Positions 1 through 8,704 of a stretch of DNA of 64,000 nt are shown here, in pieces; within the stretch, counting starts at the first letter, position 1, and the number at the start of each line of letters is the position of its first letter. This stretch comes from Kappaphycus alvarezii (taxonomy: Eukaryota > Rhodophyta > Florideophyceae > Gigartinales > Solieriaceae), in the NCBI GenBank assembly GCA_002205965.3, contig NADL03000460.1, forward strand, positions 62,001 to 126,000, in the 5' to 3' direction. Both the position numbers and the translations under genes were made by a program. The notes beneath the pieces are model-generated. The model did not search any database and was not told the origin of the DNA. It was given only the letters and a program-made list of their open reading frames with translations.

Positions 1-720
1 AGAAATGAGGGTGCAGAGCCTCCAGTCTGAACCTTTTCAGTCGGCTCTAGAGTACTTGTAGTACATGGAAAAGCAATGCAACAGGCTTTAAAGTGGCCGG
101 ACTTCCAAACAAAGTACTCGAACCCTTGTATCGTCACGGAGGAAAGACACCCGCTTTATAAGCTCTGTTCAAGCTCAGGCAAGAGATCAAAGAGGGCCAT
201 CCATGCACTTCGTCTGGTCCCTTACCATCAGAGGCCTGAAGAATTCCTTCTCACACAGGACTATGTGCACCCACGAGGCATACTCATCTTTAACTATAGG
301 ATGGTTCTTATGGGAGGAAAAAGAGCCTGGGAATGGATCATCTCGATTACGCGGGACTACTACGAACTACACGTAATCATCCATTTCTACATTAATACAT
401 GACTATGTTTTCGTACGTTGAACGAACCATTGCTACCTGAAGAAGATTTCCGACTATTAATAAGAGTTCTATTTTCATTCCAAAACGGAAGGTGCACGGA
501 AGCAGGTCCAGAGTTCTTGGAGATAAAGTATCATTAATCTATAGGAATGTATGGAATGTTAGCTATCGGAGACTTGTCGCAAACGTATCTGAACATTTTC
601 CGTCCTATTTACGTATTTCTCAAAAACAACCAAGATGTGCGACTGAGAGGTTACGCCTTACCCCCCCTGATATGGAATATCGACTGGTCCCACATCCCTT
701 ATGGTAACCTTATGCTACCT
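1..720 (+). pseudogene. Ty3 pol C-terminal remnant: integrase tail and extension domain A
   Basis: This is the 3' end of a Ty3-type polyprotein cut by the window edge. The longest open piece (76-402) matches the C-terminal part of the intact pol at 10826-14164, for example the shared run NPCIVTEERHP and RAWEWIISITRDYYELH. After a TGA at about 400 the homology continues in other frames through the segment that in the intact copy reads YGMVAIGDLSQTYLNI, so stops and frameshifts break the frame. It follows integrase in the family and precedes a second extension domain at 950-1370. It is a dead copy; strand and identity are clear, the function of the extension is unknown. Confidence 0.85.
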
Positions 721-791
721 CGCCACAAATTTGAAACGTTGACGGTGGCGAAGATCCTCCTGAAGCAGTGATGATGACCTGAGGAGGACCT

Positions 792-1373
792 TTGAGAGAG
801 AACAACCCGCCCAGAAGAGGTTCTGGTCGTCCCCCGAGAGGACCTCGTGCAGGTTCCAGTACGTCAGGAGCTGGTCGCGGCCATTCATCAGGACAGCCCA
901 CCACAACTTCTTCTCTAGCTCTCCTTCACAACCATGCAAAGTATAATGTCGGTGGAAGAAGATTATCTCTTTGGTTGCGCAATATCTCCGAGGACGCGAA
1001 CTATGCGCAGGGCATTTCTTATTTCATGATAAGCATCTGTTTATGATGTCGGGCGCTACACGGACCGCACTTATCTTACGAAAATTCATTCTTGATGATG
1101 CGTGTCTTCTTTCCTTATCGGCATCCATTCCTCCGGCATCTTCCAGAAGAGTTTGCATATCACAAATATTTTTTCACTCTTGGGAGATTCATAAGAGTCA
1201 CGGAGGAAGAATGTATTCAACCCCATCTCGATGTTGTCAAACCAATATATGAGGCAGTGCTACAAAGTGAAGTACCAGTAATGCAAACTTACTTTTTGGA
1301 ACACCATATTGGTAATCAGTTGCATCCGTACCCGTTTGAAAGACCGTACATTTTATCCATAAGACATTGAACA
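792..1373 (+). pseudogene. Ty3 accessory region: Gly/Arg-rich linker and extension domain B
   Basis: This region follows extension domain A. It begins with a Gly/Arg/Pro-rich linker (RGSGRPPRGPRAGSSTSG), then a domain resembling the first one: a short hydrophobic run ending ISICL, then CRALHGPHLS, then RVFFPYRHPF. It ends near FLEHHIGNQLHPYPFERPY before the stop at about 1370. A TGA at about 1043 and a frame change interrupt it. The same arrangement is seen at 14174-14617 in the young element. No known family was recognised; the internal resemblance of the two domains is read directly from the sequence. Confidence 0.65.
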
Positions 1374-1433
1374 CTAACGGAAAAAGAAGAAAAATAATGA
1401 CGAGCTGGGACGTTCGCCTTGAGAAAGGGGGCA

Positions 1434-2044
1434 TGTAATACAGAAAATGGTCCTCCCCTTGTGTAATACAGAAAATGGTCCTCCCCTCGTGTAGTCCAGC
1501 AAATTACGACGATCTCGCCCCTGATTTCGCTCAGTATTCTTTCCAAAATTGCCTCCCATCCTTCTTACAAAGTATTTTTATGCATTTTCTGGTATCTTCT
1601 GTATTTTTGTTCGGACTTACGGGGTAGCCGAAAGTCTATATAAGCTGAGTAAACTGTTTCTACGTGGAGAGGTCAAGCAAGTCGGCAGACAACTTCAAGT
1701 CAATTCCCGAGTAGTAGGAAGTTCAGAGTCAACTCCAGACCCAAGAAACATTTTTCCTACGCTGGTCGCAGAGCGACAGTGGTAGACCCTGCTCCTTCCA
1801 TACTTGCTTGTAGTCCTCTCAACTCTCTTCCATATACACTCCTTTTTGTTCGTTCAAGTATACCACGGTAGCCCTTTTGTCGCTTGCAACACCTCCTACT
1901 TGGAATAGTTGGTTCTGAGTAACTCTCCTCCCGACAATTTACCCCTATCATTTAATTGGTTCTGAGTATCTCTTCTCCCGAAGATTGACCCCTATCATTT
2001 AATTGGTTCTAAGCATCTCTCCTCCCGACGATTGACCCCTATCA
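1434..2044 (+). repeat. 3' LTR with a TGTAATACAG-type U3
   Basis: The LTR starts with TGTAATACAGAAAATGG, directly after the polypurine-like GAGAAAGGGGGCA, and ends ACCCCTATCA at 2044. Its first 60 bp contain a near-perfect duplication of GTAATACAGAAAATGGTCCT. The downstream half, from the TATATAAGCTGAGTAAAC box through AAGTCGGCAGACAACTTCAA, is shared with every other LTR of this family in the window, whereas the upstream half is not. Confidence 0.85.
1909..2044 (+). repeat. 47-bp tandem triplication at the LTR 3' end
   Basis: Three head-to-tail copies, each starting TTGGTTCT, lie at 1909, 1956 and 2003. They duplicate the terminal part of U5, so the LTR end motif ACCCCTATCA occurs three times, slightly diverged. 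Other LTRs here have one copy. Confidence 0.9.
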
Positions 2045-2180
2045 CGGCAAAAGCCTTAAGGTCTCTTGTGTCTATGGGACCTTTGTCCTCATATGAGGAC
2101 TACTTTTAGCACTTCTTTTTCAATACAAACTTTTTACCTCAGCGCATTTCTTGTCCCGCCGCATCAGTTCATGAGTGTAG

Positions 2181-2796
2181 TTGGCCTGCAAATACGAAGA
2201 CGGAATGACTCGTCGTCATCAAATCCTCCGCAACGTTCTTGGCCGCAACTGCAAGGAAGTTGGGATCGTCGCCCTCGTCGAACATTCGATCCTCTACCAG
2301 GTTCTTAACTCATCCGGGCATTCGGAGTCCCCTGCGCTACGAATGGACATTTAAATACCCGCTGCATACGGGCTTCACAGTACCGATATCGCCGTTGACG
2401 TTACCGTTGCCCACCCCTCCGTACGCCGCCACATTTCGCCAAGTACGGTTACCGCAGGCGCTTCTGCAACACTCGCAGAGCGCGAGAAACATCGTCATTA
2501 CGGCACTTACTGCAACCAAAACGATATCCTCCTCTCCCCCGTCGGGATTGATATCTATGGCGCCTTGGGCGACGATGGCAAGGGTTTTCTCCGCCGCCTT
2601 GCTTCCTTCGCTGCTTCCCGTCGCGGTTCCTCCCCTCAACAGGAGCTCCGCGACTTCGTAACCCGTTTTGCATTTATTCTCCACATAATGCAGGCGCGAC
2701 TGGCTTCTACCCGCCGCCCGCATCCGTAGTTGATTTATTAATACCCTCCGCACGCTTCTGTGCAACATTGTACAACCCATAAAGATTTACAACCAC
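2181..2796 (+). mobile_element. 5'-truncated RLE-LINE (family I), 11-bp target duplication
   Basis: This fragment holds only the 3' end of LINE family I, closely similar to the 3' ends at 5320-5960 (minus) and 33380-34002 (plus). It encodes the C-terminal endonuclease part (ALRMDI, then VTVAHP) with in-frame damage, and ends AAAGATTTACAACCAC without a poly-A tail. It is flanked by CATGAGTGTAG at 2170-2180 and 2797-2807. The MITE copy at about 34310 has this target once, so the empty site is visible. Confidence 0.88.
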
Positions 2797-2977
2797 CATG
2801 AGTGTAGATGGCCGATCAAAACAAACTTCTCAAGATTGTTGACCTCGGTTAAGGCTAGAGCAATTTTCCTTCACTAACGTCGGCTCTTTGCAAGGAGTTG
2901 TGAAAACGACTTCATTTTGGAAGGAAATATAGTTTGTATTATCGTAGGGGGTTTCAGAAACGAGGGCTCAGGTACAG

Positions 2978-3487
2978 TGTGTGGCATCTTTACGGGGTGT
3001 GGAAAAAGCATGTGGGAGAACATGCTGAGGGCGATGACAGAGAAACTAACATGCGAAGGGGGATGAGAGAGAAACTACTTGGAAATGGGTCTGGTAAGAA
3101 CCTGACGCGCTTGCAACCCATGCAAGCAGAAAACAAAGCGCAAGATTAGGAGGTGCAGCTCCCATTGAGGAGTGGTGCCTCTACGGGCAACAGCGGAGGT
3201 AGAAAGGCGCCGGAAGAAAGTCGCACCATCGGCCCCAAGGGCACCGGACACATCAATACCAACAGGAAGAAGCCGTATATCATTCGTGTGGCAGACTAGA
3301 CCGTAGTGCGTGTGTTTCGCACGTTCAGCCACAAAGGCAGCTGCGCCGCCAGATAGGGCACCCTGGGAAACGCGAGAAGTGACCTGTGGATGGGCAACGG
3401 TGACATCCAAAGCGATATCCTTCGGGTCGAGGCCGTATGCTCCAGAGATGTAAAGATCTATGCGAAGGGCGGACCAGGAAAAACATG
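2978..3487 (-). mobile_element. 5'-truncated RLE-LINE 3' fragment
   Basis: The minus strand reads LRIDLYISGAYGLDPKDIAL, then DVTVAHPQ, through to a stop at about 3077. This is the C-terminal restriction-like endonuclease of an RLE-LINE, diverged from family I. The acidic residues of the ALRID and ALDVTV segments fit a PD-(D/E)xK-type nuclease. It is flanked by GTACAG at 2972-2977 and 3488-3493, a likely target duplication inside the MITE. Confidence 0.75.
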
Positions 3488-3526
3488 TACAGTAAAAATT
3501 CTGTACTGTAACTTAAACACAAAAAG

Positions 3527-4840
3527 GGCGAAATTTGGGGTGTTTTTAATGCATGAAAAATATGGTCAGCTGTTCTCCAAGGGATGTCGTGATGGTAAAG
3601 GCTCACAATGTAAAGGGTTGGCGGGAAGTTGTCAAAACGCTAGAAAACTGACGGGAGGCCGGCTAAAAGGCACGCTGCATTGGACATTAATGCTGCTGCG
3701 GCATGACGCTGTGTTAAGATTTCTTTGACCTTTGAGTAGGTCTCCCTTGCCCTCGTAGCGACGTTGCGTGCGACGTCGGTTAGCAACGCGTGGGCGTCCG
3801 GGTGCCATCCCCCGAGGGTAGAGATAGGGACGGGCACTAGCCTACATCCGGCAGAAGACGCGATAAAGGACTCGTATCTTCTGTGTTTCGCCGTTCTTGC
3901 CGCGTTAAGCGAGGTGAGTGGGTTGAATGTCCTCTCTCTCCTGTTCGAGGGCGCTAGGGGGTTGACAAAGGTGACGTCGAAGAAGTCTGTTCTGCCTGTT
4001 CGTCCCATTGCGCGAATATCGGGTCTTGTGCGGTGGACCCCTTCTCGCGGCTCGATGACTGGATGTCGCGCGGCTTTCATGAGATCGCTTGCCAATAAAC
4101 GAACCTGACAGTCGTGTCTTCGCGTCCTCTCGCCCCCGTGTAAGCAGTGCAACAGATGGTCGCCGAAACAGTCGAGAGTTTCGGGGCAGTTCCGCTTGGG
4201 GCATGGTGTTTCCGGAGGGAAGAGCGGGACTTGGCAATAGTATTGGAACCATATTGAGAATTCTCTTGGTTCAATGCTAGTCTTAAGGCCCGGAGATGGG
4301 GTGCAGTACACCCAATCTTTCGCGCCGGGGAGCCCCATGGAGGCACGGAAGGCCTGCCGTCTATTGTAGCCCACATCGATCTCCTCTTGCACCCGCTCGT
4401 GGATGGCGTCCGATAGTGTCTTCTTTGATGGTGTCTTGTTTGAGCAGAGGGCACTAAAGGGGATAATCCTGGACTGGGAGCAAGAGAGGGACCAAATCTG
4501 GTGCGCCTCGACGATGTCTCGGTACGTTGAGAGATCCGTAATTGCCGCTGGGAGGAGGGCTGCACACAGCCTGTTGGACGCTGCGCTGGAGGCGAGGAAG
4601 GCTGCAGCTGCAATTGACTTCGCCGAAGTGAGTCCAATTCCCAGTGATGGCTTCTTGGCGGTGATCGGTTTCATGGGCAACTGCAGTTCTCGAAATATGT
4701 CGGGGTCGAGGACGCCCCCAGCCAGTGTGCGCACACAGTTCTCCATCATTGCATCGAATATTGCAGCGCCTTCCGCAGTGCAAGCTGGTGGCACTACCCG
4801 TAACAGGTATCCGAGCTTACAGACCCCGAAACAGTTGCAG
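3527..4840 (-). mobile_element. 5'-truncated RLE-LINE with a long open 3' coding end
   Basis: The minus strand is open from about 4840 to the stop at 3640 (about 400 codons). It holds the end of the region after RT, a CCHC-type zinc-binding motif (CPKRNCPETLDCFGDHLLHC), then the nuclease core RTRPDIRAMG and RTDFFDVTFVNP, as in RLE-LINEs of the R2/Utopia-like groups. The apparent initiator upstream (4884) lies in MITE sequence and is not native. The 3' UTR ends ACACCCCAAATTTCGCCC. Imperfect flanks TTAAACACAAAAA (3514-3526) and TAACACAATAAA (4841-4852) are the likely target duplication. Confidence 0.82.
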
Positions 4841-5381
4841 TAACACAATAAACCTTTTTTGCAGTAAAAATTTCGAGCTTCCAAAACAATTACCTTTCCA
4901 AAATGTAACCGAAACTGTCCTCATATGAGGACAAAGTGTGCCTCATATAAGGACAGTGGTGCTATGACGGATAGACACTAGGGGTCCTTCCTCCAACGCC
5001 TGATGTCGTTCAGGCACTCCTCAAAAAACACCCCGAACAGCCAGAGCCCGTCCCCAGTGGAACGGGGGAACATACCTCATGTGCTAATGCGGCCTCATTT
5101 CGGGACTTCAGTGAGGAGGAGATTCTTGGAGCCGTCAGTGGTTTCAAACCGGGATCTTCTGGGGGAGGGTCCGGCCTTAGGCCGAACCATATAGCGGAAC
5201 TGCTCAGGTCTCCGTTTTCATCGCGCTCGTCAGGTTTCCTGCCAGCGCTCACGCGTGTCGTAAACATTCTGGCCTCCGGACGTGCCCCAGCCGCTCTCTC
5301 CGCTTGGATATCTGGTAGGGGTAAATCTTTATGGCTTGTACAATGTTGCACAGAAGCGTGCTGAGGGTATTCATAAATCAA

Positions 5382-6131
5382 CTACGGATTCGCGCGGCGG
5401 GTAGAAACCTGTCGCGCCTGCATTATTTGGAGACTAAACGCAAAACGGGTAACGAAGTCGCGGAGCTCCTGCTGAGGGGAGGAACCGCGATGGGAAGCAG
5501 CGAAGGAAGCACGGGGGCGGAAAAAACCCTTTCCATCGTCGCCCAAGGCGCCATAGATATCAATCCCGACGGGAGAGAGGAGGATGTCGTTTTGGTTGCA
5601 GTAAGTGCCGTATTGACGATGTTTCCCGCGCTCTGCGAGTGTTGCGGCAGCGCCTGCGGTAACCGTACTTGGCGAAATGTGGCGGCGTGCGGAAGGGTGG
5701 GCAACAGTAACGTCGACGGCGATATCGGTACTGTGAAGCCCGTATGCAGCGGGTATGTAAATGTCCATTCGTAGCGCAGGGGTCTCCGAATGCAAAGACA
5801 AGTTGGGAACCTGGCAGAGGAGCGGATGCTCGACGAGGACGACGATCCCAACTTCCTTACAGTAGCCGGCAAGAACGTTGCGGAGGGTGTGATGACGAAG
5901 AGTCATTCTGTCTTCGTATTTGCAAGTCAACTCGTGTTGACCACTTGGATCTAAGACGGGTGCGATGTCGGCCGAGCGGCGGGAGCAGACTAGACAGCGA
6001 GTTGATCCAGGGCATAGCGCGATGCAGACACGTAGAGCCAGAGCGACTTTCCACGTAGAAGATGACATGTACGTACCGCGGTGGGGATGAGGAAGCGAAG
6101 AGAAAACAGATGAGGCGGAGGATGGGCGCAC
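5382..6131 (-). pseudogene. RLE-LINE family I C-terminal endonuclease
   Basis: The open frame of 249 codons encodes a zinc-binding motif (CLVC, later QHELTCKYED), a conserved RHHTLRNVL, then the nuclease core (ALRMDIYIPAAYG and TDIAVDVTVAHPS) and a C-terminal helix-rich tail ending at the stop. RLE-LINE endonucleases of this PD-(D/E)xK-like type nick target DNA for target-primed reverse transcription. The upstream LINE coding sequence is in another frame, so this is a fragment. Flanks GGATATCTGGTAG (to 5319) and CGACATCTGGTGC (about 7350) look like a target duplication in the plus-strand LINE. Confidence 0.8.
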
Positions 6132-6670
6132 GGAGAGGAGCCGTGCTCAGTCGTGGGCTGCCGCGGACGAGAACAACCTATCGGACTTCGATAGCATGAG
6201 TTCAGTTGTGATCGCAGACTGGATCCTTTCGCCGGGGAACGGCGATGAACAACGCTCGAAAAGAGCAGTAGCTGTAAGCGACGAAGACAGCTGCGGGTGG
6301 CGGAGGATAAGAGCGAGATGGCGGACCGAGGGATCTCTTCCAAGTGGCGGTCTTGGAAAAGAGTGAGCTGGTTGGAGATAAGTCCAAAAGAATCAATTAC
6401 AGATGCTGCGTAAGCAGCCTCGGTAATGTCTGAAGTTTGCAGGAGACCTTAACCAACTTCAGGATGGCAAGAAGTTCCAGAAGGGCTCGAGTCCTGTGCT
6501 CTGGCGAGGGAGCAGATATAACGCGGTACAAGGCAGCAAAATATAAGTCGTAAGCCGCGGCTTGGACTGGGAGAGGAATGAAGGTGAGAACAGGGAAGGG
6601 CCGGAGAGGAGGGAGCGGAAGGTGAGGGGTGGCCGGGATGGTCCTGAAGCTTGATTCACAGCTGGGAGAA

Positions 6671-7165
6671 TCATGCGTTAGGATCCATGTCGCCATCGAG
6701 GGCGGGAATGTGTTCAAGGAGACCATAGGGCTTAGTGTCTGCTGGTGTAGTAGGGAGCGGAGGGATGGGAGATTGAGCATTGGGGGCACCGACCGTAATC
6801 CAGCCATCCGTTTGAGGCGGAACAGGGGCATTCTGAGTACGGCGGCGTTTGAATCCACCTGCCGCTGCTGGTGGGGGAGGCAGAGGGACTGCTCCAGGGA
6901 AACTAGGGAGGCCGGACAGTTTGTCAAGTACTTTGGTATCGCTGTCCCGAAGAGCGGCGGTGAGGAATCGAGCAGGAGACCATTTGCATTTGTCATCTTC
7001 CAAGCGAGAGGTTTCGGAACGCAGACCTTGCCATACTGCAACGAGGTCATCAGCCGAGAGATCAGTCTCTAGATCCATTATGCCGGAGAAGGTAAGAGTT
7101 GGTGCGTCAAAATTGTTGGAATGCTGCGCTAGGGTGCGATAAGAGTCGTATGCAGCGTTGACCAT
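6671..7165 (-). pseudogene. RLE-LINE family I upstream ORF fragment (164 codons)
   Basis: The ORF starts MVNAAYDSYRTLAQHSNNFD. It is rich in Pro and Ala in its second half, has a basic patch GGFKRRRTQN, and ends near YGLLEHIPALDGDMDPNA. No zinc knuckle, RT or nuclease motif is present, and I do not recognise the family. It lies upstream of the family I endonuclease region on the same strand and is present intact in the right arm (32150-32644), so it may be the N-terminal part of that LINE or a separate ORF1. Codons between 6397 and 6670 continue in shifted frames. Confidence 0.5.
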
Positions 7166-7189
7166 CGTTAAGTCCCGCTCCGCCGCTCA

Positions 7190-7318
7190 GATGTAGAAAT
7201 GGTTCCTTCCCCATTACGCTGTAGGTATACCCTTTTTGAGTCGATTGCGGTTGTCTGGAAAACCATGGGATAGGTCGGAAAAATCTTCCAACAGTAAAAC
7301 ACCCAAACGTTCCCCCTT
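7190..7318 (+). mobile_element. Putative LINE 3' tail with the recurrent terminal motif
   Basis: The segment ends CAGTAAAACACCCAAACGTT followed by CCCC, resembling the terminal segment of the LINE at 3527-4840 (there on the minus strand) and of fragments at 19010-19050, 22380-22430, 40930-40970 and 52780-52860. Only this short tail is recognised; it is inside both repeat arms. Confidence 0.45.
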
Positions 7319-7895
7319 CAGAAATGGTTCGGATCGGCGGATTGGATGATGGAGCAGGAACGACATCTGGTGCGCCCCTCACCCCGTTGGCCAAGAAGCA
7401 CGGGACTCCCCGACCCATCGCCGTTGGTGCAACGCTTCGTAGATTGGTCGCCAGCTGCTTGATGAAACGAGCTGCGAGAAAGGCTGCCAACTATCTCTAA
7501 CCGCTGCAACTGGACGTCGCCCTAAGGGCCGGCACCAACACCATCGTCCACAATGTCTGTAGGGTTGTCGACAAGTTTGGGACTAGCTCTGATTACGCTA
7601 TAGTCACAGTAGACCTCAAAAACGCTGTTAACCTGTGCAGCAGAACCGCTTTTCTGGACGCCGTCAATAGCCTATTCCCCGAATTGCTGTCATGGGTCTC
7701 GTACTGCTACGCAAACGAGCCAGCGTACTTGTAGTCCGGCCCCCATATCATTCGCAGCATGAGAGGAACACAGCAAGGGGACAACCTCGGTAAGCTTCCA
7801 TTTAAACTTGTCCTGCACCCCGTCGTATTCAAGATCCAGGAGCTACTACGATCGGGTAACCAAGAAGACGACACCGTGAGTAACTTGCTGCTCTA

Positions 7896-8615
7896 TGATG
7901 TGCGCAAATTCGCACACGAAAAAATTTAGATGAGGACCATAATTGTATACAGTATTGGAACTGGGAAGATATTTTTACAGTTTTTGAATTTGCAAGATAT
8001 TTTTAATTTGGGTGAGTGTGGCAAATTCATCGGTTGATTTTTTATTTTAGGACACGCTGTCATAGTGGATGTCAGTACAGTTCTAGGTTGTGGGTGATAC
8101 TACGAGTGACTCTGAAAGGTCTATATAATGGCCACATCAATTCACACCCCTGGCCGATGGGTGGCTGGCATGGGTATGGCACCTAGATATTTACCTTGAG
8201 GAAATATCTTCTAATGGTCTCTCTGGTTCACACGATTCCCTTGAATGCGTTTTATGGTATTTAGTATGTTTGATTGAGACTTTAGGATTAGCCGAAAGGT
8301 CTATATAAGCTGAGTAAAGTGCTTCCTCCTTGAGAGGTCAAGCAAGTTGGCAGACAACTTCAGGTCAAGCTCCGAGTAGTAGGAAGTTGAGAGTCAACTT
8401 CAGACCCTAGAAAACTTTTTCCTAAGCTGGTCGCAGAGCATCAGTGGTAGACCCTGCCCCTTTTATACTTGCTTGTAGCCCTCTCAACTCTCTCCCATAT
8501 ACACTCCTTTTTATTTGTTCAACTATACCACGGTAGCACTTTTGTCGCTCGCAACACCTCCGTCTTGGGGTAGTTGGTTCTAAGTATCTCTTCTCCCGAC
8601 GATTTACCCCTATCA
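7896..8615 (+). repeat. 5' LTR
   Basis: Starts TGATGTGCGCAAATTCGCAC and ends TTTACCCCTATCA. An inner inverted repeat, GTGCGCAAATTCGCAC, lies at its start. Two TATATAA boxes (8123-8129 and 8303-8309) are seen. Confidence 0.97.
8123..8309 (+). promoter_or_regulatory. Two TATA boxes in the 5' LTR
   Basis: TATATAATGG at about 8123 is followed at once by a 23-codon reading frame that starts ATGGCCACATCA. TATATAAGCTGAGTAAAG at about 8303 is the box shared with all LTRs of this family and probably serves the genomic transcript. Box assignment is by sequence match and position only. Confidence 0.55.
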
Positions 8616-8704
8616 TTTGGTACTCTTGTGGAGGGGGTTGCACCCGAGGTATTCGAGTTGAGCAGTCTTAGGGAACCATTCGAGGGGATTTCTTTTCTGT
8701 AATC

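Larger units (their letters stand above)
2068..4978. mobile_element. TA-flanked MITE carrying three LINE insertions
   Basis: The element begins GTGTCTATGG and ends GGATAGACAC, followed by TA. Its ends are inverted repeats containing the palindrome CCTCATATGAGG or variants (2087-2099, 4919-4931, 4941-4954). Removing LINE insertions at 2181-2796, 2978-3487 and 3527-4840, with their target duplications, leaves about 460 bp, matching the partial copy at 34003-34434. It has no coding capacity. The TA duplication and short ends suggest mobilisation by a Tc1/mariner-type transposase, which is an inference. Confidence 0.75.
2045..5319 (+). pseudogene. RLE-LINE N-terminal region, split by a MITE
   Basis: A short LINE remnant (2045-2067) and a longer one (4979-5319) flank the MITE at 2068-4978. 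Joined conceptually they match the uninterrupted LINE stretch at about 48230-48690. The second part encodes the region preceding reverse transcriptase, with EEEILGAVSGFKPGSSGG and FLPALTRVVNILASG. In RLE-type LINEs this conserved stretch precedes the RT fingers. The LINE resumes at about 7353 after the interruption by 5320-7350 and was later hit by the Ty3 element. The copy is dead. Confidence 0.75.

Noticed and set aside
4841-4884. Native start codon for the 414-codon LINE frame
   Set aside because: The first codons lie in MITE sequence beyond the LINE 5' truncation; the frame entry is fortuitous.
5331-5774. 147-codon plus-strand frame in the LINE endonuclease (also near 2337 and 33543 on the minus strand)
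   Set aside because: Antisense to the endonuclease in all three copies; the overlap is explained by codon usage.
8616-8645. Assigning the primer-binding site to a specific tRNA
   Set aside because: TTTGGTACTC and the following bases could pair with a tRNA 3' end, but I could not fold the complement into a convincing T-arm.
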